Source: Streptomyces chartreusis
GTDB taxonomy: Bacteria > Actinomycetota > Actinomycetes > Streptomycetales > Streptomycetaceae
Assembly (NCBI RefSeq): GCF_008704715.1
Contig: NZ_CP023689.1
Location: forward strand, 620,001-684,000
Reading direction: 5' to 3'
DNA length: 64,000 bases
In this document: piece after piece, positions 36,561 through 47,394 of the stretch
Numbering within the stretch: position 1 is the stretch's first letter
Layout: each line of letters starts with the position of its first letter
Translations under genes and position numbers: made by a program
Notes under the pieces: generated by a model
Databases searched by the model: none
What the model saw: the letters and a program-made list of their open reading frames with translations, nothing else
Told to the model about the DNA's origin: nothing

Positions 36561-36707
36561 GGCCGGGCCTCTCCCTGACGAGTTCTTTGGACTTCTGCCA
36601 GGTAGACCCGTATGTGGGGGCATCGGTTGTGCTGCCGGCCCGGCTGTGACCGAACAGTGAAATTTCGCCGGGCGACAGGGTGGGGTCCGGCCAGGACGCC
36701 GGACCCG

Positions 36708-37505
36708 TCAGGCGTCGTCCGCGCGCCTGACCGCTGCCAGGAATCCGGTGTTCACCGCGGTCAGGCCGCCGTCGACGGTGAGCGTGGTACCGGTGATCCA
36801 GGCCGCGTCACGGGACGCCAGGAAGGCGACGGCCGCGGCGATGTCCTCGGGCTCCCCGACCCGGCCCAGCGGGTACAGACCGCGGATCGCGTCGAGCTCC
36901 TCGTCCCGCCCCTCCCACGCCGAGGTGCGCACCGTTCCCGGCGTCACGAGGTTGACCCGGACGCCCCGGGCGGCGGCGTGGCCGGCGAGGGTACGGGTGA
37001 GGGAGAGGAGGCCGGCCTTGGCCGCGCTGTAGGCGTGGTTGCCGAAATCCTGGAGCCCGTTGACGGAGCCGATGTTCACGACGGCACCGCGGCCGGAGGC
37101 GGCCAGGTGCGGCAGCGCGGCGCGGCAGCAGCGGTAGGTGCCGGTGAGGGTGATGTCGAGGTCGAGGGCCCAGGCGTCGTCCGGGCCGTCCTCGAAGAGC
37201 TCGGTGTCGGGTGTGCAGGAGGCCGCGCTGTTGACGAGGACGTCCAGCGAGCCGAAGGCGGCGACGGCTCGGGCGACGGCCGCCTCGACGGACACCCGGT
37301 CACCGACGTCGCACGCCAGCGCCTCGGCCACGAGCCCGCGTCCGCGCAGCTCCTCCGCCGTCCGCTCGGCCTCGGGTCCGTCCCGGTCGGTCAGCAGGAC
37401 ACGGGCGCCCTCCTCTGCCAAGCGGCGCGCGGTCGCGGCGCCGATACCGCGGGCGGCGCCGGTGATCAGGACTGCGTGGTCTGCGAAGCGCTTCGTGTCC
37501 GTCAT
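36708..37505 (-). CDS. Short-chain dehydrogenase/reductase (SDR)
   Basis: 265 residues, classical SDR: cofactor motif TGAARGIGAA, NSAAS (usual NNAG changed), catalytic Ser in NIGSVNG, and YSAAK (Tyr-x3-Lys). WITGTTLTVDGGLTAVNTG near the C-terminus is the normal family end. The substrate is unknown. Single gene, divergent from the small membrane protein at 37555. Confidence 0.9.
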   Translation of the reverse strand: MTDTKRFADHAVLITGAARGIGAATARRLAEEGARVLLTDRDGPEAERTAEELRGRGLVAEALACDVGDRVSVEAAVARAVAAFGSLDVLVNSAASCTPDTELFEDGPDDAWALDLDITLTGTYRCCRAALPHLAASGRGAVVNIGSVNGLQDFGNHAYSAAKAGLLSLTRTLAGHAAARGVRVNLVTPGTVRTSAWEGRDEELDAIRGLYPLGRVGEPEDIAAAVAFLASRDAAWITGTTLTVDGGLTAVNTGFLAAVRRADDA

Positions 37506-37554
37506 GGGCGAACCGTAGTGCCGGGACGATCATCCGGGCAGATAGCGTGCGTCC

Positions 37555-38103
37555 ATGTCGGTGTTCCTGCAGCAACTCCCCGCGCTCATAGGCGTCGTGG
37601 TCGGCGCCCTCGGTTCCTACGTGGTGGTCGTGCGGGGTGACCGGATGAGGTTCGGACGGGAGCAGGCGGCGCGGTGGGAGGAGCGGCGGCTCGGGGTGTA
37701 CGCCGACTATGCGCAGTCGGTGAAGAAGACGGTCACGGTGGCCTACCGGATCTCCGCCGGGAACGGCATCGGGCACCATCCGGACCCTCTCACCCTCGCC
37801 GATGCCGAGCCGCTGCTGGCCGAGGCCAATCTCGAGCGGGATCCAGCGGGTGAGGCGCTGATCATGCTGGGCAGCGTCGACGTGGCGGAGAAGGGGCGTT
37901 CCTGGGTCGTGACGGTGATGGAGATGGAGCGCTTCGTACGCGCGGGCGATCAGGACCAGGAGGCCTGGCGGGCGCTGCTGGACAAGCAGCGCGCCAGGCG
38001 TGCGGACTACTACGCGGCCGTGCGGGAGGACCTCGGCCTGCCGCCCGGCCACTCGGCGCGCTGGCCTGTCCGAACGGACGACCCGGTGCCGCCTCAGCGG
38101 TAA
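37555..38103 (+). CDS. Small protein with one N-terminal membrane helix, unknown function
   Basis: 182 residues. The N-terminal helix LPALIGVVVGALGSYVVVV is followed by an Arg-rich stretch (RFGREQAARWEERRLGVYADY) and a helical cytoplasmic body. This matches a widespread Streptomyces hypothetical-protein pattern, without known function. The ATG is six bases after a -10-like TAGCGT, so leaderless. The 3' end overlaps the convergent SDR gene by 10 bases. Confidence 0.7.
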   Translation: MSVFLQQLPALIGVVVGALGSYVVVVRGDRMRFGREQAARWEERRLGVYADYAQSVKKTVTVAYRISAGNGIGHHPDPLTLADAEPLLAEANLERDPAGEALIMLGSVDVAEKGRSWVVTVMEMERFVRAGDQDQEAWRALLDKQRARRADYYAAVREDLGLPPGHSARWPVRTDDPVPPQR

Positions 38104-39008
38104 CCCGTCGTGTCCGCCGGCTTCCCCGCGTCCTGTACCTCCACGAGGTACCGCCAGGCGTCGGGGCGGCTGCCGTCGAGGTCCGTGAAGCCGTAGACCT
38201 GTGCCAGCTGCCCGCTGGAGAGGGACTCGCCGTTCCAGCGGGCCAGGTCGGGGTCGGCGGCGAGGGCGGCGACGGCCCGGCCGATGTAGCGCGGGGTCTC
38301 GGAGATGGCGAAGTGCGGGACGCGTGCGACGGCGTCGCGCCAGTTGTCCTCGCGCACCTCGAAGGCGTCGAGCATCATCTCCGAGCGCAGCCAGCCCGGG
38401 GTCAGCGCGACGGCGGTGGCGCCGCGCGGGCCGAGCTCGTGGCCGAGGGAGAAGGCCATGCGCAGTACGGACGTCTTGGCGAGGTCGTAGAAGAAGGAGT
38501 TGCGGTAGTTGGCGCTGTTGTAGTCCGCCGTGCCGTCGGTCATCTCGACGACCAGTCCGCCCGGATTGCGGAGGAGCAGGGGCAGGGCGTGGTGGCTGGT
38601 GATGGCGTGTGTCTCGACGGCGAGGCGGAGCAGCCTGAGGCCCTTGTCCAGGTCGTGCTCCCAGACGGGGCTGTCCCAGGCGAAGAGCTTCTCGCCGCCC
38701 CAGACGTCGTTGACCAGGACGTCGAGGCGGCCCTGTTCGTCGGCGATCCGGTCCACGAGGGTGCGGACCTGCACCGGGTCGAGGTGGTCGGTGGGTACGG
38801 CGATGCCCCGGCCGCCGGCCTCGGTGACCAGGTCGGCGGTGTCCTCGATGGTCTCCGGGCGGTCGTACTCCGAGCGCCGGGCGCGGGTGCTGCGTCCCGT
38901 CACATAGACCGTGGCGCCGGCCGCTCCGAGTTCGACGGCGATGCCGCGTCCGGCTCCCCGGGTCGCCCCGGCGACCAGTGCGACCTTGTCCTTGAGCGGC
39001 TGTGACAT
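38094..39008 (-). CDS. SDR-family oxidoreductase
   Basis: 304 residues. Cofactor motif AGATRGAGRGIA, with TGRSTRARRSEYDRPET following the second strand; the Arg-rich stretch suggests NADP. NDVWGG replaces NNAG. In the active-site region YDLAKTSVLRM follows an Asn/Phe-rich loop (ANYRNSFF), so the catalytic Tyr-x3-Lys is present. This is the longer SDR subtype often found in actinomycetes; substrate unknown. Confidence 0.87.
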   Translation of the reverse strand: MSQPLKDKVALVAGATRGAGRGIAVELGAAGATVYVTGRSTRARRSEYDRPETIEDTADLVTEAGGRGIAVPTDHLDPVQVRTLVDRIADEQGRLDVLVNDVWGGEKLFAWDSPVWEHDLDKGLRLLRLAVETHAITSHHALPLLLRNPGGLVVEMTDGTADYNSANYRNSFFYDLAKTSVLRMAFSLGHELGPRGATAVALTPGWLRSEMMLDAFEVREDNWRDAVARVPHFAISETPRYIGRAVAALAADPDLARWNGESLSSGQLAQVYGFTDLDGSRPDAWRYLVEVQDAGKPADTTGYR

Positions 39009-39162
39009 GTCCGGCCTCCGGTGCCCTCGTGTGTGGTGTCGTCATCGAGGGTGCCGGGGAAGCCGGACATCTTCTGTCGTCTTTTTCGGGAGGGTGCCGC
39101 CTTTCACGGCAGGGTCACCCGGCCGGGTGCCGCCGTACGTCATGGCCCGGCCGTCGGCGCGC

Positions 39163-39792
39163 TCAGTGGCCCCGGTCGAGCCACTCCTGGAGGTGCGGTG
39201 CCTCGTCGCCGATGGTCGTCGGGTCGCCGTGGCCGGTGAGGACCTTCGTCTCGGGCGGCAGGGTGAGCAGCCGGTCGCGGATCGAGCCGATGATCGTCGG
39301 GAAGTGGGAGTACGAGCGGCCGGTGGCGCCGGGACCGCCCTGGAAGAGGGTGTCGCCGGTGAAGATCACGCCGAGGCCGGGGTCGTACAGGCAGACCGCG
39401 CCCGGCGCGTGCCCCGGGGTGTGCAGGACCGTGAGGTCGGCGCCCGCGGCCTCGATGACCTGGCCGTCCAGGAGGTGCGCGTCGGGGTCGCGGTCCGGGT
39501 GGGTCAGCTTCCACAGCGGCATGTCGTCGGGGTGCAGCCAGATCGTGGCGCCGGTGCGGTCCGCCAGGGCGGGCGCGGCGTCGATGTGGTCGTTGTGGGC
39601 GTGGGTGCACACGATCGCCGTCAGCCGCCGGTCGCCGACGGCCGTGGCGATGGCGTCGGCGTCGTGGGCGGCGTCGATGACGATCACCTCGTGGTCGTCG
39701 CCGACCAGCCAGACATTGTTGTCGACGTCCCAGGCGCCGCCGTCGAGGCTGAACTGCCCGGAGGTGACGAGGCGTTCGATACGGGCGGTCAT
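39163..39792 (-). CDS. MBL-fold metallo-hydrolase paired with MscR (probable S-formylmycothiol-related hydrolase)
   Basis: 209 residues. Metallo-beta-lactamase motif THAHNDHIDAAP, then HTPGHAPGAVCLY, FTGDTLFQGG and LTGHGDPTTIG, all metal ligands present. Its ATG overlaps the stop of the mycothiol dehydrogenase gene (TGATG), so the two are coupled. In actinomycetes this pairing is known in mycothiol-dependent formaldehyde oxidation, with the hydrolase proposed to release formate from the formyl thioester. Role inferred from context. Confidence 0.8.
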   Translation of the reverse strand: MTARIERLVTSGQFSLDGGAWDVDNNVWLVGDDHEVIVIDAAHDADAIATAVGDRRLTAIVCTHAHNDHIDAAPALADRTGATIWLHPDDMPLWKLTHPDRDPDAHLLDGQVIEAAGADLTVLHTPGHAPGAVCLYDPGLGVIFTGDTLFQGGPGATGRSYSHFPTIIGSIRDRLLTLPPETKVLTGHGDPTTIGDEAPHLQEWLDRGH

Positions 39793-40880
39793 CAGAACAC
39801 CACCACCGAGCGCAGGACGTCTCCCTGGTGCATCCGCTCGAAGGCCTTCTCCACGTCGGTGAGTTCGATCGTCTCGGTGACGAACGCCCCGAGGTCCAGC
39901 CGGCCCTGCAGATGCAGGTCGATCAGCATCGGGAAGTCCCTGCTCGGCAGGCAGTCGCCGTACCAGGAGGACTTCAGGGACCCGCCGCGCCCGAAGACGT
40001 CCAGCAGCGGCAGCTCCAGCTTCATCTCCGGGGTCGGCACGCCGACCAGGACGACGGTGCCGGCGAGGTCGCGGGCGTAGAAGGCCTGCTTGTACGTCTC
40101 CGGGCGGCCGACCGCCTCGATCACGACGTCGGCGCCGAAACCGCCGGTCAGCTCGCGGATCGCCTCGACGGGATCGGTCTCGCGCGAGTTGACCGTGTGC
40201 GTGGCGCCCATGGAGCGGGCCTTCTCCAGTTTCCGGTCGTCGATGTCCACCGCGATGACCTTCGCCGCGCCGGCCAGGTTCGAGCCCGCGATGGCCGCGT
40301 CACCGACCCCTCCGCAGCCGATCACGGCCACGCTGTCGCCGCGGCCGACGTTGCCGGTGTTGATCGCCGCGCCGATGCCGGCCATCACGCCGCAGCCCAG
40401 CAGTCCGGCCACTGCCGGGGCTACCGCCGGGTCGACCTTGGTGCACTGTCCCGCCGCGACCAGCGTCTTCTCGGCGAAGGCGCCGATGCCGAGCGCCGGG
40501 GAGAGTTCCTGGCCGGTGGCGGCGAGGGTCATCTTCTGGCCGGCGTTGTGGGTGGCGAAGCAGTACCAGGGCCGGCCGCGCAGACAGGCACGGCAGTTCC
40601 CGCACACGGCACGCCAGTTGAGGATCACGAAGTCGCCGGGGGCGACGTCCGTGACGCCGTCACCGACGGACTCCACCACGCCCGCCGCCTCATGGCCGAG
40701 CAGGAACGGGAAGTCGTCGCTGATGCCGCCCTGCCTGTAGTGGAGGTCGGTGTGACAGACCCCGCAGGCCTGGACCCGTACGACGGCTTCTCCCGGCCCC
40801 GGATCCGGCACGACGATCGTCTCCACGCGCACGGCCTCGTCCTTGCCCGGTGCGATCACGCCCCGCACTTCCTGCGCCAT
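39792..40880 (-). CDS. mscR: S-(hydroxymethyl)mycothiol dehydrogenase
   Basis: A 362-residue zinc-dependent class III alcohol-dehydrogenase relative. Catalytic zinc site [14 protein letters not shown] and GHEAAG. Structural zinc Cys cluster [18 protein letters not shown] motif [12 protein letters not shown]. This form, with [20 protein letters not shown] at the start, is the mycothiol-dependent formaldehyde dehydrogenase/nitrosomycothiol reductase of actinobacteria. It oxidises the formaldehyde-mycothiol adduct in the cytoplasm. It is first of a two-gene operon with the metallo-hydrolase. Confidence 0.9.
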   Translation of the reverse strand: MAQEVRGVIAPGKDEAVRVETIVVPDPGPGEAVVRVQACGVCHTDLHYRQGGISDDFPFLLGHEAAGVVESVGDGVTDVAPGDFVILNWRAVCGNCRACLRGRPWYCFATHNAGQKMTLAATGQELSPALGIGAFAEKTLVAAGQCTKVDPAVAPAVAGLLGCGVMAGIGAAINTGNVGRGDSVAVIGCGGVGDAAIAGSNLAGAAKVIAVDIDDRKLEKARSMGATHTVNSRETDPVEAIRELTGGFGADVVIEAVGRPETYKQAFYARDLAGTVVLVGVPTPEMKLELPLLDVFGRGGSLKSSWYGDCLPSRDFPMLIDLHLQGRLDLGAFVTETIELTDVEKAFERMHQGDVLRSVVVF

Positions 40881-40995
40881 GGTGCTCAGCCCTTCCCTCC
40901 GCGGATCTCCGTCCACTTCCGACCCTAGACGCAACTGATCAGTAAGGGCACGAAGAGGGGGTCTTCCCATGTGCTTCCGGCCACCTTCCCTCGAA

Positions 40996-41009
40996 TACCC
41001 CCGGGGGTA
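40996..41009. promoter_or_regulatory. CsoR/CstR-type operator 1 (TACCCCCGGGGGTA)
   Basis: Perfect 14-base palindrome in the 218-base region between mscR and the CstB-like gene. CsoR/CstR-type repressors are known to bind such TACCC...GGGTA boxes. Confidence 0.8.
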
Positions 41010-41029
41010 CCCTGCTACTGTGGATTACA

Positions 41030-41043
41030 TACCCCCGGGGGTA
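41030..41043. promoter_or_regulatory. CsoR/CstR-type operator 2 (TACCCCCGGGGGTA)
   Basis: An identical 14-base palindrome 34 bases downstream of operator 1, about three helical turns away. It lies between 56 and 69 bases before the start of the CstB-like gene, probably across its promoter. Confidence 0.8.
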
Positions 41044-41098
41044 AATATCCCGCCCGGGGTGGGCACGGGCTTCACCAGGACAGGAGAGGAGTGCTGCC

Positions 41099-42796
41099 GT
41101 GTACTTCGTCGACACCATCGAGGTGCCGGGACTGGGCAACCGCGGCTATCTGGCGGGCGGCGCGCACAGCGCCGTGGTGGTCGATCCGCCGCGGGACATC
41201 GACCGTGTGATCACCGCTGCCGCACGGCGGGGTGTGCGCATCACACATGTGGTGGAGACACACGTCCACAACGACTACGTGACCGGCGGCCTGGAGCTGG
41301 CCCGGCTCACCGGCGCCGCCTACCTCGTCCCCGCCGCGGCACGGGTCGCCTACGCGCGCGTGCCGGTCGCCGACGGGGACCGCACGCACATCGAGGACGA
41401 CCTGGTGCTGCGCGCCCTGGCCACCCCCGGGCACACCCCGCACCACACGTCGTACGTGCTGGAGGAGGCCGGGCACGCCGTGGCCGTCTTCACGGGCGGC
41501 TCCCTGCTCATCGGCACCGTGGGACGGCCCGACCTGGTCGAGCCGGGGCTGACCGGCGGGCTGGCGCGGGCGCAGTACGACTCGGCGCACCGGCTGGCGG
41601 CCGAGCTGCCCGACGAGACGAGGGTCCTGCCCACGCACGGCTTCGGCAGTTTCTGTTCGGCCGGCCAGTCGGCCGGCGGGACGGCGACGACCATCGGGCG
41701 TGAGCGGCAGGTCAACGACGCCCTGGTCAAGGACGTCGACACCTTTGTCGCCGAGCTGCTCGCCGCGCTGGACGACGTACCCGCGTACTACGCCCACATG
41801 GGGCCCGCCAACACACAGGGCCCTGCTCCTGTGGATCTGACACCGCCCCGTCAGGCCGACGCCGAGGAGATCGCGGCACGGCTGGCCGCCGGGGAGTGGG
41901 TGGTGGACCTGCGTCATCGCGTCGCGTTCGCCGAGGGCCATGTCGCCGGGTCGGTCAACTTCGAGGCGGAGGGCCAGCTCGCCACCTATCTGGCCTGGCT
42001 GCTGCCCTGGGGCAAGCCGGTGACCCTGCTCGCCGAGTCGCCCGCCCAACTCGCCGAGGCCCAGCGCGAACTGGTCCGCGTCGGCATCGACCGGCCGGCC
42101 GCGGCGGCCACCGGTTCCCCGGCGGACTGGGTACGCCCCGGTGAGCGCCCGCGCTCCTTCCCGCGCGGCACCTTCGCCGACCTCGCGGCCCAGGACGGCG
42201 TGATCACTCTGGACGTACGGCGCGACTCCGAGCGCCACGCCGGCCACATCAAGGGTTCGCTGCACATACCGGTGCACGAGCTGCGCGGCCGTCTCTCCGA
42301 GATACCGGACGGCACCGTGTGGGTGCACTGCGCCGGCGGTATGCGCGCAGGCATCGCCGCCTCGCTCCTGGACGCGGCGGGCCGTGATGTCGTGGCCGTC
42401 GACGACTCCTTCGACTCGGCCCGTGCGGCCGGGCTGCCCATGGCCCGGGTCACGCCGGCCGAGGCGCGGGAGCGGACGGACGCGGGCGCGGTCCTCGTGG
42501 ACGTCCGCGAGGCACCGGAGTGGGCCGAGGGCCACGCCCCCGGCGCCGTCCTCGCTCCCCTCTCCGCCCTGACCGCCGGGGAGCCGCTGCCCGAGTCCGC
42601 ACGGTCCCGTCCGGTCGTGGCCATCTGCCGCTCCGGCAAGCGCTCCCGCGAGGCGGCGGCCCTGCTCTCCGCGCGTGGCGCGGAGGTCGTGGACGTGGTC
42701 GGAGGGATGCGCGCATGGACGGAGGCCGGGCTTCCGGTGGTGGCCGAGGCGGGCTTCTCCGAGGTGGCGGAATCGGGGGCGTCCGGTGCGGAGTGA
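41099..42796 (+). CDS. CstB-like persulfide dioxygenase/sulfurtransferase: metallo-beta-lactamase plus three rhodanese domains
   Basis: 565 residues. The ETHE1-like metallo-beta-lactamase domain (1-235) has ETHVHNDY (H55, H57, D59), H112 in PGHTPHH, and FTGGSLLIGTVGRPDL. Rhodanese 1 (about 255-335) has no active-site Cys (LLAES at 310). Rhodanese 2 (345-445) has Cys411 in HCAGGMRA. Rhodanese 3 (450-548) has Cys510 in CRSGKRS. CstB proteins oxidise low-molecular-weight persulfides to thiosulfate; the third domain is an addition to the basic layout. GTG start with GAGAGGAG; two CstR-type operators lie upstream. Confidence 0.88.
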   Translation: MYFVDTIEVPGLGNRGYLAGGAHSAVVVDPPRDIDRVITAAARRGVRITHVVETHVHNDYVTGGLELARLTGAAYLVPAAARVAYARVPVADGDRTHIEDDLVLRALATPGHTPHHTSYVLEEAGHAVAVFTGGSLLIGTVGRPDLVEPGLTGGLARAQYDSAHRLAAELPDETRVLPTHGFGSFCSAGQSAGGTATTIGRERQVNDALVKDVDTFVAELLAALDDVPAYYAHMGPANTQGPAPVDLTPPRQADAEEIAARLAAGEWVVDLRHRVAFAEGHVAGSVNFEAEGQLATYLAWLLPWGKPVTLLAESPAQLAEAQRELVRVGIDRPAAAATGSPADWVRPGERPRSFPRGTFADLAAQDGVITLDVRRDSERHAGHIKGSLHIPVHELRGRLSEIPDGTVWVHCAGGMRAGIAASLLDAAGRDVVAVDDSFDSARAAGLPMARVTPAEARERTDAGAVLVDVREAPEWAEGHAPGAVLAPLSALTAGEPLPESARSRPVVAICRSGKRSREAAALLSARGAEVVDVVGGMRAWTEAGLPVVAEAGFSEVAESGASGAE

Positions 42797-42847
42797 GGTC
42801 CGGGTCCACGGCTCTCATCGCATCGCGCCCGCCCCCGGAGCGACCTC

Positions 42848-43597
42848 GTGACCACCCTGCTCCTCGGGCTCCTCGCCGGTGGCGCGACCGGGCTCGCGCT
42901 CGGGGCGCTGGGCGGGGGCGGCAGCGTGCTGGCGGTGCCGGCGCTGATCTATCTGCTCGACTTCAGTCCGGCCGCCGCGGCCACCGCGAGCCTGCTCGTG
43001 GTCGGCGTCACCTCCGCCACCGCGCTCGGCGCGCACGCCCGTGCGGGCACCGTGCGCTGGCGGGGCGGGGCGCTGTTCGCGGCGGCAGGGCTGGTCCCGG
43101 CGGCGATCGGCGGCGCGGTGTCCGGGTGGCTGCCCTCCTGGCTGCTCACAGGCGCCTTCGCGGTGATCGCCGCGCTGGCCGCGGTGCGCATGCTGCGGCC
43201 GTCGGCGTCCGTACGGGACGAGGACGTGCCGGTGCGCTCCTGGCAGGTCGTCCGGGCCGGGGCGGGCCTCGGCGCGGTGACCGGTGTGCTGGGGGTGGGC
43301 GGCGGCTTCCTCGCCGTACCGGCCCTCGTGAACGTCGTCGGGCTGCGGATGCGGGCCGCCGTGGGGACCAGCCTGCTGGTGATCACCGTCAACTCGCTGG
43401 TCGCCCTGGTGGCGCGGGCCGGCACGGACGCGCGCATCGACTGGGCCGCCGTGGCACCGTTCGCGGCGGCCGCCGTACTCGGCGCATGGGACGGCAAACG
43501 CCTCGCCGGGAAGGTCTCCGGCGACCGGCTGAGGCAGTTGTTCGCCTGGGCCCTGCTGGCGGTGGCCGCCCTCATGCTGGTGGACGCCGTCGTATGA
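42848..43597 (+). CDS. TauE/SafE-family sulfite/anion exporter
   Basis: 249 residues. About seven or eight hydrophobic helices in two repeats, each opening with the family Gly-rich motif (GLALGALGGGGSVLAVPAL and GAVTGVLGVGGGFLAVPALV). Such proteins export sulfite, sulfoacetate or similar anions; here, 51 bases after a persulfide-oxidising enzyme, sulfite or thiosulfate efflux is the natural inference. GTG start after CGGAG. Confidence 0.87.
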   Translation: MTTLLLGLLAGGATGLALGALGGGGSVLAVPALIYLLDFSPAAAATASLLVVGVTSATALGAHARAGTVRWRGGALFAAAGLVPAAIGGAVSGWLPSWLLTGAFAVIAALAAVRMLRPSASVRDEDVPVRSWQVVRAGAGLGAVTGVLGVGGGFLAVPALVNVVGLRMRAAVGTSLLVITVNSLVALVARAGTDARIDWAAVAPFAAAAVLGAWDGKRLAGKVSGDRLRQLFAWALLAVAALMLVDAVV

Positions 43598-43615
43598 CCC
43601 GAGTACGGACCGTGG

Positions 43616-44544
<929 letters not shown>

Positions 44545-44643
44545 ACATACACCGCATGCGGCCCCCACCTCCGGGAAACCCGCGGGCCTCGCGGGAGGGA
44601 GCCGACGTAGCCTGAATGCTCCGTACGACTCCGGAGGAGCCCC

Positions 44644-46398
44644 GTGAGCATCGCCGACGCCCAACCCACCCCGCCCACTTGGCGGCTGCTCCTGGTCTAT
44701 GTACGTCCGCACCGGTGGGCCCTGCTGGCGGGCGCGCTGCTCTCACTGGTCACCGGCGCGACCGGGCTGCTCCTGCCGCTGGTCGCCCGGGAGCTGATCG
44801 ACGACCTGTCGCACGACCGGACCATAACCGGGACGCTGCTGATCATGTCGGCGCTGGTGGTGGCCAACGCGGCGCTGGGCGGGCTGGGTTCGTACGTGCT
44901 GCGGCGCACCGCCGAGTCGGTGGTGCTCGGCGCACGGCGTGCCCTGTCGTCGTATCTGCTGCGGCTGCGCATCACCGCCGTGGACCGCAGCGAACCGGGC
45001 GATCTGATGGCCCGCGTCACCTCGGACACCACCCTGCTGCGCGAGGTCACGACCGACTCGCTGGTGGGCCTCGGCACGGGCGGGCTCACGCTCGTGGCCA
45101 CGGTCGTGATGATGGGCCTGGTGGATCCGGTGCTCCTCGCGGTCACGCTCGCCGTGATCCTGGGCGCCGGCACGGTCCTCGGGGTGATCGTGCCGCGCAT
45201 CAACCAGGCCAGCCGGCAGGCGCAGGACGCGGTCGGAGTGATGGGCGCCTCGCTGGAGCGGATCCTCGGCGCGCTGCGCACGGTGAAGGCGTCCGGCGCC
45301 GAGCACCGCGAGGAGCGCACGCTGCACGAGGCCGCCGAGGAGTCCTGGCGGCAGAGCGTGCGGGCCGCCAAGTGGGCGGCAGCGGCGGGCAACACGGCCG
45401 GACTCGCGATGCAGATCGCCTTCATCACGGTGCTCGCGGTCGGCGGGGCGCGGGTGGCGACCGGCGCCATCGACATCGGCACGCTGGTCGCGTTCCTGCT
45501 GTACGTCTTCTATCTGATGTCGCCGATCCAGGAGGTCGTCGGCGCGATCACCCAGTACCAGACGGGTTCCGCCGCGCTCGCCCGGATCCAGGAGGCGCTG
45601 CGGCTGCCCGCCGAACCGGCCGCCCTGCCCGCGCCGTTGCCCTCCGCCGGGGCCCAGCCCGCCACGCTGGCCTTCGAGGACGTGCGCTTCCGGTACGCCG
45701 AGGATCTGCCGTACGTCCATCACGGGGTGACGTTCGACGTGCCCGCGCAGGGCATGACGGCGTTCGTCGGCCCGTCCGGTGCGGGCAAGACCACGGTGTT
45801 CTCGCTCATCGAGAGGTTCTACGACCCCGAGGACGGGACCATCACGCTCGACGGGCGGGAGCTGGCGGACTGGGAGCTGGTGCAGCTGCGTTCGGCCATC
45901 GGGTACGTCGAGCAGGACGCCCCGGTCCTGTCGGGCTCCCTGCGCGCCAACCTGCTGCTCGGCAATCCGGACGCGGACGAGGACGCCCTGACGCGGGTGC
46001 TGAAGACGACCCGGCTGGACGGCCTGGTCTCACGGCTGCCCGACGGTCTGGAGACGCTCGTCGGGCATCGCGGCACCAAGCTGTCGGGCGGCGAACGCCA
46101 GCGCGTGGCCATCGCCCGCGCCCTGCTGCGCCGGCCGCGGCTGCTGCTCCTCGACGAGGCCACCTCGCAGCTGGACGCGGTGAACGAGGCGGCACTGCGG
46201 GACACGGTCGCCGACGTCGCCCGTACGACCACCGTCCTCGTCGTCGCGCACCGGCTGTCGACGGTGACGATGGCCGACCGGATCGTGGTCATGGACGCGG
46301 GCCGGGTGCGCGCGGTGGGCACACATCGCGAACTCGTGGCCGCGGACCCGCTCTACGCGGAGCTGGCGGCGACGCAGTTCCTGGCGACGGCCGAATAG
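44644..46398 (+). CDS. ABC transporter, fused permease and ATP-binding protein (exporter type)
   Basis: 584 residues. A six-helix exporter-type membrane domain (20-320) and a nucleotide-binding domain with Walker [11 protein letters not shown]-loop [12 protein letters not shown], signature [16 protein letters not shown], Walker [10 protein letters not shown] and H-loop AHRLSTV. Works as a homodimer or with a partner not encoded here. It lies beside an FhuF-like reductase and a siderophore operon, so siderophore export is possible but not shown. GTG start after GGAGGAG. Confidence 0.9.
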   Translation: MSIADAQPTPPTWRLLLVYVRPHRWALLAGALLSLVTGATGLLLPLVARELIDDLSHDRTITGTLLIMSALVVANAALGGLGSYVLRRTAESVVLGARRALSSYLLRLRITAVDRSEPGDLMARVTSDTTLLREVTTDSLVGLGTGGLTLVATVVMMGLVDPVLLAVTLAVILGAGTVLGVIVPRINQASRQAQDAVGVMGASLERILGALRTVKASGAEHREERTLHEAAEESWRQSVRAAKWAAAAGNTAGLAMQIAFITVLAVGGARVATGAIDIGTLVAFLLYVFYLMSPIQEVVGAITQYQTGSAALARIQEALRLPAEPAALPAPLPSAGAQPATLAFEDVRFRYAEDLPYVHHGVTFDVPAQGMTAFVGPSGAGKTTVFSLIERFYDPEDGTITLDGRELADWELVQLRSAIGYVEQDAPVLSGSLRANLLLGNPDADEDALTRVLKTTRLDGLVSRLPDGLETLVGHRGTKLSGGERQRVAIARALLRRPRLLLLDEATSQLDAVNEAALRDTVADVARTTTVLVVAHRLSTVTMADRIVVMDAGRVRAVGTHRELVAADPLYAELAATQFLATAE

Positions 46399-46416
46399 GG
46401 CTGCCGACAGCCCGTT

Positions 46417-47253
46417 TCAGCCTTCGAGGCGACGCAGCCGTTCCGCGTCGCAGGTGCGGGGGCAGGTGGCGCAGGCCTCGTCGGGCCGGATCGCGTAGTA
46501 CATGCAGCATCCGGCGCGGGTGCGGGTGGGGTGGCGGCGGCCGTCGGCCGTCGTCAGGTGCCGGAAGTCGGCGCCGCCCGGGTACGGGGCCACCGCGGAC
46601 GGCAGCAGTCGGCCGGCCGCCCGCACGGCCTCGTCCTCGCGGCCCAGCACCCGGCCGAGGTACCAGATGCCGGAGACCAGGTCGTCGGAGACCATGCCCC
46701 ACAGGGCGCGGGAGCCGCGCCGAGCGACGGGGCCGATCGCGTCAAGCAGGGGCGCCATGTGATCGGCGACCGCGGCACGCAACTCCGCTCGCAGGGCCTC
46801 CTCATGAGGGACCGTCAGCACACCGGGCAGGGCCGCCGCCGGATCGTCGGCGAGACAGGCGAGGTCACTTCCGGGCGCCACGGTGAACTCGGCCGTGGCG
46901 AGGTCCAGCCGCAGATCCTCGGGCCGGATCCGCGGCACCCGGCGTTCGAGGTACCAGGCGCCGCTCATCAGGAGCGAGACCGACCAGACGTAGTCGTGCA
47001 GGGCGCGCGAGGCGGCGACATGGCGACGCGCGACCACCCCGTGACGGTCCTGGATTCGGGCCGTCTCGGCGGCCACGAAGGCGTCGAGCGCGGCTCCGTC
47101 CTTCACCAGTTCCGCCGCCGACACGCCGGCTCCGGCGTCGGCCGCTCCGGGTTCGGCGACCCGCACGGACAGCACTTCGCACAGGCCGGTGAGCCGCGCG
47201 TAGACGTCACCGAGCGTATGCGCGACGGCGGTGGTCATCGGGGCCAGGGACAT
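46417..47253 (-). CDS. FhuF-like siderophore-iron reductase
   Basis: 278 residues. The C-terminus carries the [2Fe-2S] motif of ferric reductases: C249-C250, C261 and C264 (CCMYYAIRPDEACATC), with an additional C268. The rest is helical with a WYLERR and GIWYLGR pattern. Would release iron from imported ferric siderophore in the cytoplasm. The 19-base iron box at 47284 lies 31 bases before its ATG. Confidence 0.85.
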   Translation of the reverse strand: MSLAPMTTAVAHTLGDVYARLTGLCEVLSVRVAEPGAADAGAGVSAAELVKDGAALDAFVAAETARIQDRHGVVARRHVAASRALHDYVWSVSLLMSGAWYLERRVPRIRPEDLRLDLATAEFTVAPGSDLACLADDPAAALPGVLTVPHEEALRAELRAAVADHMAPLLDAIGPVARRGSRALWGMVSDDLVSGIWYLGRVLGREDEAVRAAGRLLPSAVAPYPGGADFRHLTTADGRRHPTRTRAGCCMYYAIRPDEACATCPRTCDAERLRRLEG

Positions 47254-47283
47254 CGTTGCTCCCCTGCGTGTTCATCAAGCCAG

Positions 47284-47302
47284 ATAGGTAAGGCTTACCT
47301 TA
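47284..47302. promoter_or_regulatory. Iron box 1 (DmdR/IdeR type)
   Basis: ATAGGTAAGGCTTACCTTA, a 19-base near-perfect palindrome of the TTAGGTTAGGCTAACCTAA type, upstream of the FhuF-like gene. DtxR-family repressors bind this when iron is plentiful. Confidence 0.85.
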
Positions 47303-47394
47303 CACTTGCGATCAAGCAAGAGAACGCCAGGTGGGCCACTCGCGGGCGAGTCGATCGACTCGAACACCCCAGTGATCGCACGGCATTTGAGAGA

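Noticed and set aside
37488..37497. GAAGCGCTTC palindrome as a LacI operator
   Set aside because: It lies inside the first codons of an SDR gene (Lys-Arg-Phe) and is explained by coding sequence.
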